From: Pedobacter glucosidilyticus
GTDB lineage: Bacteria > Bacteroidota > Bacteroidia > Sphingobacteriales > Sphingobacteriaceae
Direction: 5' to 3'
DNA length: 64,000 nt
Assembly: GCF_002483235.1 (NCBI RefSeq)
Contig: NZ_DLHN01000024.1
Coordinates: 240,692 to 304,691 of the forward strand
Shown here: piece after piece, positions 61,458 to 64,000 of the stretch
Layout of the letters: each line of letters opens with the position of its first letter
How positions within the stretch are numbered: position 1 is the stretch's first letter
Notes under the pieces: model-generated
What the model was told of the DNA's origin: nothing
The model's database searches: none
What the model saw: the letters and a program-made list of their open reading frames with translations, nothing else
Program-made: the position numbers and the translations under genes

Positions 61458-61969
61458 TTAATTTGATGTAACTCTTTTTCTAAATTTTTTAATATGCTTT
61501 GTTGTCTGGCTGGCAAAGGTATCTTTTTTGCTTCTGCTATCCATAACAAACCTTTTTCTTTTTGCTTATTTCTGAGATTAATATTGGCTAAGTGCATGAT
61601 AGTTATACCTAAATCTTGAGCTTTAAGTCCCGAAAAGGCTGCTTTTTCTAAATGGTGCTCAGCAGTTTTATAATCCATCTGATGTATAGCTATACAACCT
61701 AATAAATATGCGTAATAAGGTTTTCTCTTTTTACTTAAATATTGAGGTTTGGCAATGCTGAGAAGTAAATTTTTAGCTGTTTCGTAATCTTTGTTTTTAA
61801 ATTGCTTAGCCGCTAAAATAATAGGTCCTTCTTTAAAATAGCCCCAAACAACCAAACCAATAAATAAAAAGCTTAATGCTGCAATTTCATAAACTTTTAA
61901 AGTTATGGCCAACGCAGCAACAATTAAAAGTAAGAAAACAACTAACCACCTAGCCTTATTACTAAACAT
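61454..61969 (-). CDS. TPR-like membrane protein of unknown function
   Basis: 171 aa: two hydrophobic helices at the N-terminus (~7-45), then helical repeats resembling TPR units (YETAKNLLLSIAKPQYLSKK, PYYAYLLGCIAIHQMDYKTAEHHLEKAA). It is in one run with hemE (4-bp overlap) and the response regulator 5 bp upstream. TPRs bind partner proteins, so it could be an adaptor; no function is known. Confidence 0.7.
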   Translation of the reverse strand: MFSNKARWLVVFLLLIVAALAITLKVYEIAALSFLFIGLVVWGYFKEGPIILAAKQFKNKDYETAKNLLLSIAKPQYLSKKRKPYYAYLLGCIAIHQMDYKTAEHHLEKAAFSGLKAQDLGITIMHLANINLRNKQKEKGLLWIAEAKKIPLPARQQSILKNLEKELHQIK

Positions 61970-61974
61970 GTTTT

Positions 61975-62676
61975 TTAAGCATCAGTAAATTTATAACCAA
62001 CGCCTCTAATAGAGTGGAAATAAATAGGATTTTTTTGATCTGGCTCAAAGTATTTTCTAAACGTAAGGATAAAATTATCTATAGTTCTGGTTGATGGATA
62101 AACATCGTAATTCCAAACAGTTTCTAAGATTTGCTCACGGGAAACAGCCTCATTCTTGCGCTCTATCAATAATTTTAAAAGCATGGTTTCCTTTTTGGTT
62201 AATGGAGTAATGGTGCCATTTTCATGCTTTAGCTCAAAGGAATTGAAATAAATAGTTTTATCACCTATTTTGTATGAATTGATTTCCTTTAAATCATCGC
62301 CTTTCATACTTCTTTTAATAAGATTATTTACCCTCAAAATAAGCTCTTCTAAATTGAAGGGTTTTGTTAGATAATCATCAGCACCTTTTTTAAGTCCGGT
62401 AACCCTATCTTCAGAAGTATTTTTAGCTGTCAAGAACATGATAGGTACCTCGCTATTTTCTAGCCTGATAGTTTCAGCAACCTGAAAACCATCTATCTCA
62501 GGCACCATAACATCTAAAATGATGAGGTTAAATTTTTCTTCTTTAAAAACTTTTAAAGCTTTTTTTCCGTCAGTTACGGCTCTTACAAAAAAGCCTTCCA
62601 TTTCTAGGTTTAGTTTGATGGCTTCAAGAAGGTGTTCTTCATCTTCCATCAATAATATTCTTTGTTTATTTACCAT
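61975..62676 (-). CDS. OmpR/PhoB-type response regulator
   Basis: A 233-aa two-domain regulator: receiver (1-120) with acidic pocket EDEE (11-14), phosphoacceptor Asp55 and Lys105 (TKPF), then a winged-helix OmpR DNA-binding domain (~130-230) with the LTKKETMLLKLLIER and STRTIDNFILTFRKYFE helices. Cognate kinase is the next gene upstream. Together they may control the heme genes in the same run, but the signal is unknown. Confidence 0.95.
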   Translation of the reverse strand: MVNKQRILLMEDEEHLLEAIKLNLEMEGFFVRAVTDGKKALKVFKEEKFNLIILDVMVPEIDGFQVAETIRLENSEVPIMFLTAKNTSEDRVTGLKKGADDYLTKPFNLEELILRVNNLIKRSMKGDDLKEINSYKIGDKTIYFNSFELKHENGTITPLTKKETMLLKLLIERKNEAVSREQILETVWNYDVYPSTRTIDNFILTFRKYFEPDQKNPIYFHSIRGVGYKFTDA

Positions 62677-62688
62677 AATTGTAATTTT

Positions 62689-63552
62689 TTATCCAAAAGA
62701 AACTTCAAAAATAGTTCCGCTTGGTGTGTTGTTTTTTACTTTAATAAGTGCTTGATGATTTTCTAACACTTGTTTCACAATAAATAAACCCAAACCTGTG
62801 CCTTTAGTTTTACGTGTATTCTCGCTACCTACTCTGTAAAACTTATCAAATATCTTTGGCTTTTCTACATCTGGTATACCCATACCTAAATCGGCAACTT
62901 TAAAGCATACTTTACCATTACTTTTACGCTCTAAACTTACATGAATAGGCACACAGTCTGGCGAATATTTTACTGCGTTTTCTATTAAATTGGTTACTAC
63001 AGAAGCCATGGCAAACTTATCACCAGTAATAAAAATATTTGGTTCTATTTGTGTAATTAATGCTTCTTTATTGCAAACATGTATTTGTAACCTAGCTACA
63101 ATTTTTTCTATTAATTCTGATAAGTTAAGCTGCTCTTTAGGAAAACTATAAGATTTATTCTCAATCTTTGAAGCAAGCAACATATTTTCAACTAAATCAT
63201 CTAACCTTTCTATATCAAGTAGCGACTTTCCAATGAAATTTTGTTGAGTTTCTTTATCTAAATCTCTCTTTTGTATAGTTTGGAGATATAATTTTATAGA
63301 AGCAAGAGGAGATTTAAGCTCATGAGTTACAGAAAGCAAGAAATTCTTTTGCTGCGCATTCATTTTCTTTTCTCTGTTAATAGCTTTATGCAATTTATAC
63401 GCTCCAAAACTCATCAAAGAAACAAAAACAATACCTTCGCCAATTACCATACCTCTTCTAATAGGCTCCAACTCAATAAGTAAAGTTGCCCACCAAAATA
63501 ATTGTGCAATTACGTAGAAAACTAAAACGTAAAATATGGTTAGCGGTTTCAT
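62689..63552 (-). CDS. Sensor histidine kinase, short, without sensor domain
   Basis: A 287-aa kinase with two hydrophobic helices (~5-26 and 34-52) joined by a very short loop, then HisKA with phospho-acceptor His77 (SVTHELKSPL), N box NLIENAVKY and G boxes DLGMGIP and GTGLGLFIV. The ~8-residue external loop leaves no room for a ligand domain, so the signal must come from the membrane or a partner. It follows the partial hemL gene by 1 bp. Confidence 0.93.
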   Translation of the reverse strand: MKPLTIFYVLVFYVIAQLFWWATLLIELEPIRRGMVIGEGIVFVSLMSFGAYKLHKAINREKKMNAQQKNFLLSVTHELKSPLASIKLYLQTIQKRDLDKETQQNFIGKSLLDIERLDDLVENMLLASKIENKSYSFPKEQLNLSELIEKIVARLQIHVCNKEALITQIEPNIFITGDKFAMASVVTNLIENAVKYSPDCVPIHVSLERKSNGKVCFKVADLGMGIPDVEKPKIFDKFYRVGSENTRKTKGTGLGLFIVKQVLENHQALIKVKNNTPSGTIFEVSFG

Positions 63553-63553
63553 G

Positions 63554-64000
63554 TTATCTGCTTCTGAATACGATGTCTAAAGTTTCAAAAATTTGTCTTT
63601 TTGCCTTCTCTAAATCTAACTTACTGTGCGCTGCTGATATAAAGCCTACCTCGTAACCTGAGGGTCCGAAATAAACTCCCCTATTAAGTAATTCTTTGTG
63701 CATCACCTTAAACTTCTCCATACTAGCCGGGTCTATATCTTCTGCCGTTTGGATTTTATCTTTATCGGTGAAGGCAAACCAAAAGATAGAACCTATAGTA
63801 AACACTTTAAATTTATAGTTTTTTGCAGTGGCGTAACGTTGTATAGAATCTGTAAACTCTTGAGTTTTATTATTTAATTCTTTATAAAAGCCAGATTTAC
63901 TAAGTTCGGTTAATTGAGCAATACCAGCAGCCATAGCAACCGGGTTGCCAGATAATGTACCTGCTTGATAAACCCCTCCTTCCGGAGATATATTAGACAT
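63554..64000 (-). CDS. hemL: Glutamate-1-semialdehyde 2,1-aminomutase, C-terminal part
   Basis: The last 148 codons of hemL (GsaM), which makes 5-aminolevulinate; the gene runs off the window edge, so this is not a truncation. The segment GGVYQAGTLSGNPVAMAAGIA and the VYFGPSGYEVGFISAAHSKLD end are typical for the family. The PLP lysine lies outside the window. The ATG inside is only the first methionine that can be seen. Confidence 0.92.
   Translation of the reverse strand: MSNISPEGGVYQAGTLSGNPVAMAAGIAQLTELSKSGFYKELNNKTQEFTDSIQRYATAKNYKFKVFTIGSIFWFAFTDKDKIQTAEDIDPASMEKFKVMHKELLNRGVYFGPSGYEVGFISAAHSKLDLEKAKRQIFETLDIVFRSR

Noticed and set aside
63554..64000. Truncated hemL pseudogene
   Set aside because: The gene simply continues beyond the window end.

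Overview
The window is from a Bacteroidota chromosome, most likely a Sphingobacteriaceae (Pedobacter-like) relative. The evidence is the AT-rich sequence, almost no Shine-Dalgarno sites, several promoters of the TTG / TAnnTTTG type, and family-typical gene blocks: rpmB-rpmG-DUF4295-ftsY-rimO, parA-parB-DUF5683-dapB-lepB and ftsX-DUF3098-uppP-truB-ribF. No prophage, CRISPR array or complete insertion sequence was seen. Most of the window is core housekeeping DNA with small accessory inserts.

Layout. 0-3.7 kb: pth, a membrane glycosyltransferase and tsaD. 3.7-8.2 kb: a large TamB-like envelope protein whose membrane anchor lies upstream of any ordinary start codon. 8.2-11.4 kb: ribBA, an LptF/LptG-type permease and a START-like protein. 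11.5-11.7 kb: tRNA-Met with a damaged copy of its anticodon arm just upstream. 12-19.3 kb: csbD and a probable acetate-use operon (MFS transporter, two small membrane proteins, symporter-histidine kinase fusion, receiver-only regulator, acetyl-CoA synthetase). 19.4-26.3 kb: an InsA-like protein, the ribosomal protein/ftsY block, a RelE-type toxin-antitoxin pair, rimO, bshC and a dehydrogenase. 26.3-30.5 kb: lepB-dapB-DUF5683-parB-parA. 30.7-35.2 kb: an FMN reductase, a BtuF-like protein, a large TonB-type receptor and a small secreted protein. 35.3-38.6 kb: leuS carrying two in-frame insertions. 38.8-45.9 kb: ftsX to ribF and several membrane proteins. 46-55.7 kb: sulfur assimilation (cysN, cysD, cysH, siroheme synthase-TSUP fusion, sulfite reductase-HEPN fusion, Rrf2 regulator, OsmC, metZ) interrupted by a HepT/MntA toxin-antitoxin pair. 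55.8-64 kb: uvrA, an ECF sigma factor, and heme genes (hemJ, hemE, hemL) around a two-component system.

How the parts work together. The sulfur block takes sulfate through APS (CysDN), directly to sulfite by an Fe-S type CysH, to sulfide by a siroheme reductase, and into homocysteine by MetZ. The sulfite reductase mRNA has a structured leader ending in a terminator next to the start codon, with a visible competing antiterminator. The acetate block pairs a symporter-like sensor with acetyl-CoA synthetase.

The most striking feature is leuS. A palindromic repeat family has inserted twice in frame into this essential gene. One copy is a 38-bp hairpin beside the KMSKS loop. The other is a composite of about 520 bp in which two inverted copies of the hairpin flank a methionine-free DUF559 (PD-(D/E)xK-like) nuclease domain, placed at the edge of the editing domain. 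This looks like a mobile nuclease cassette that is carried by being translated inside host proteins.
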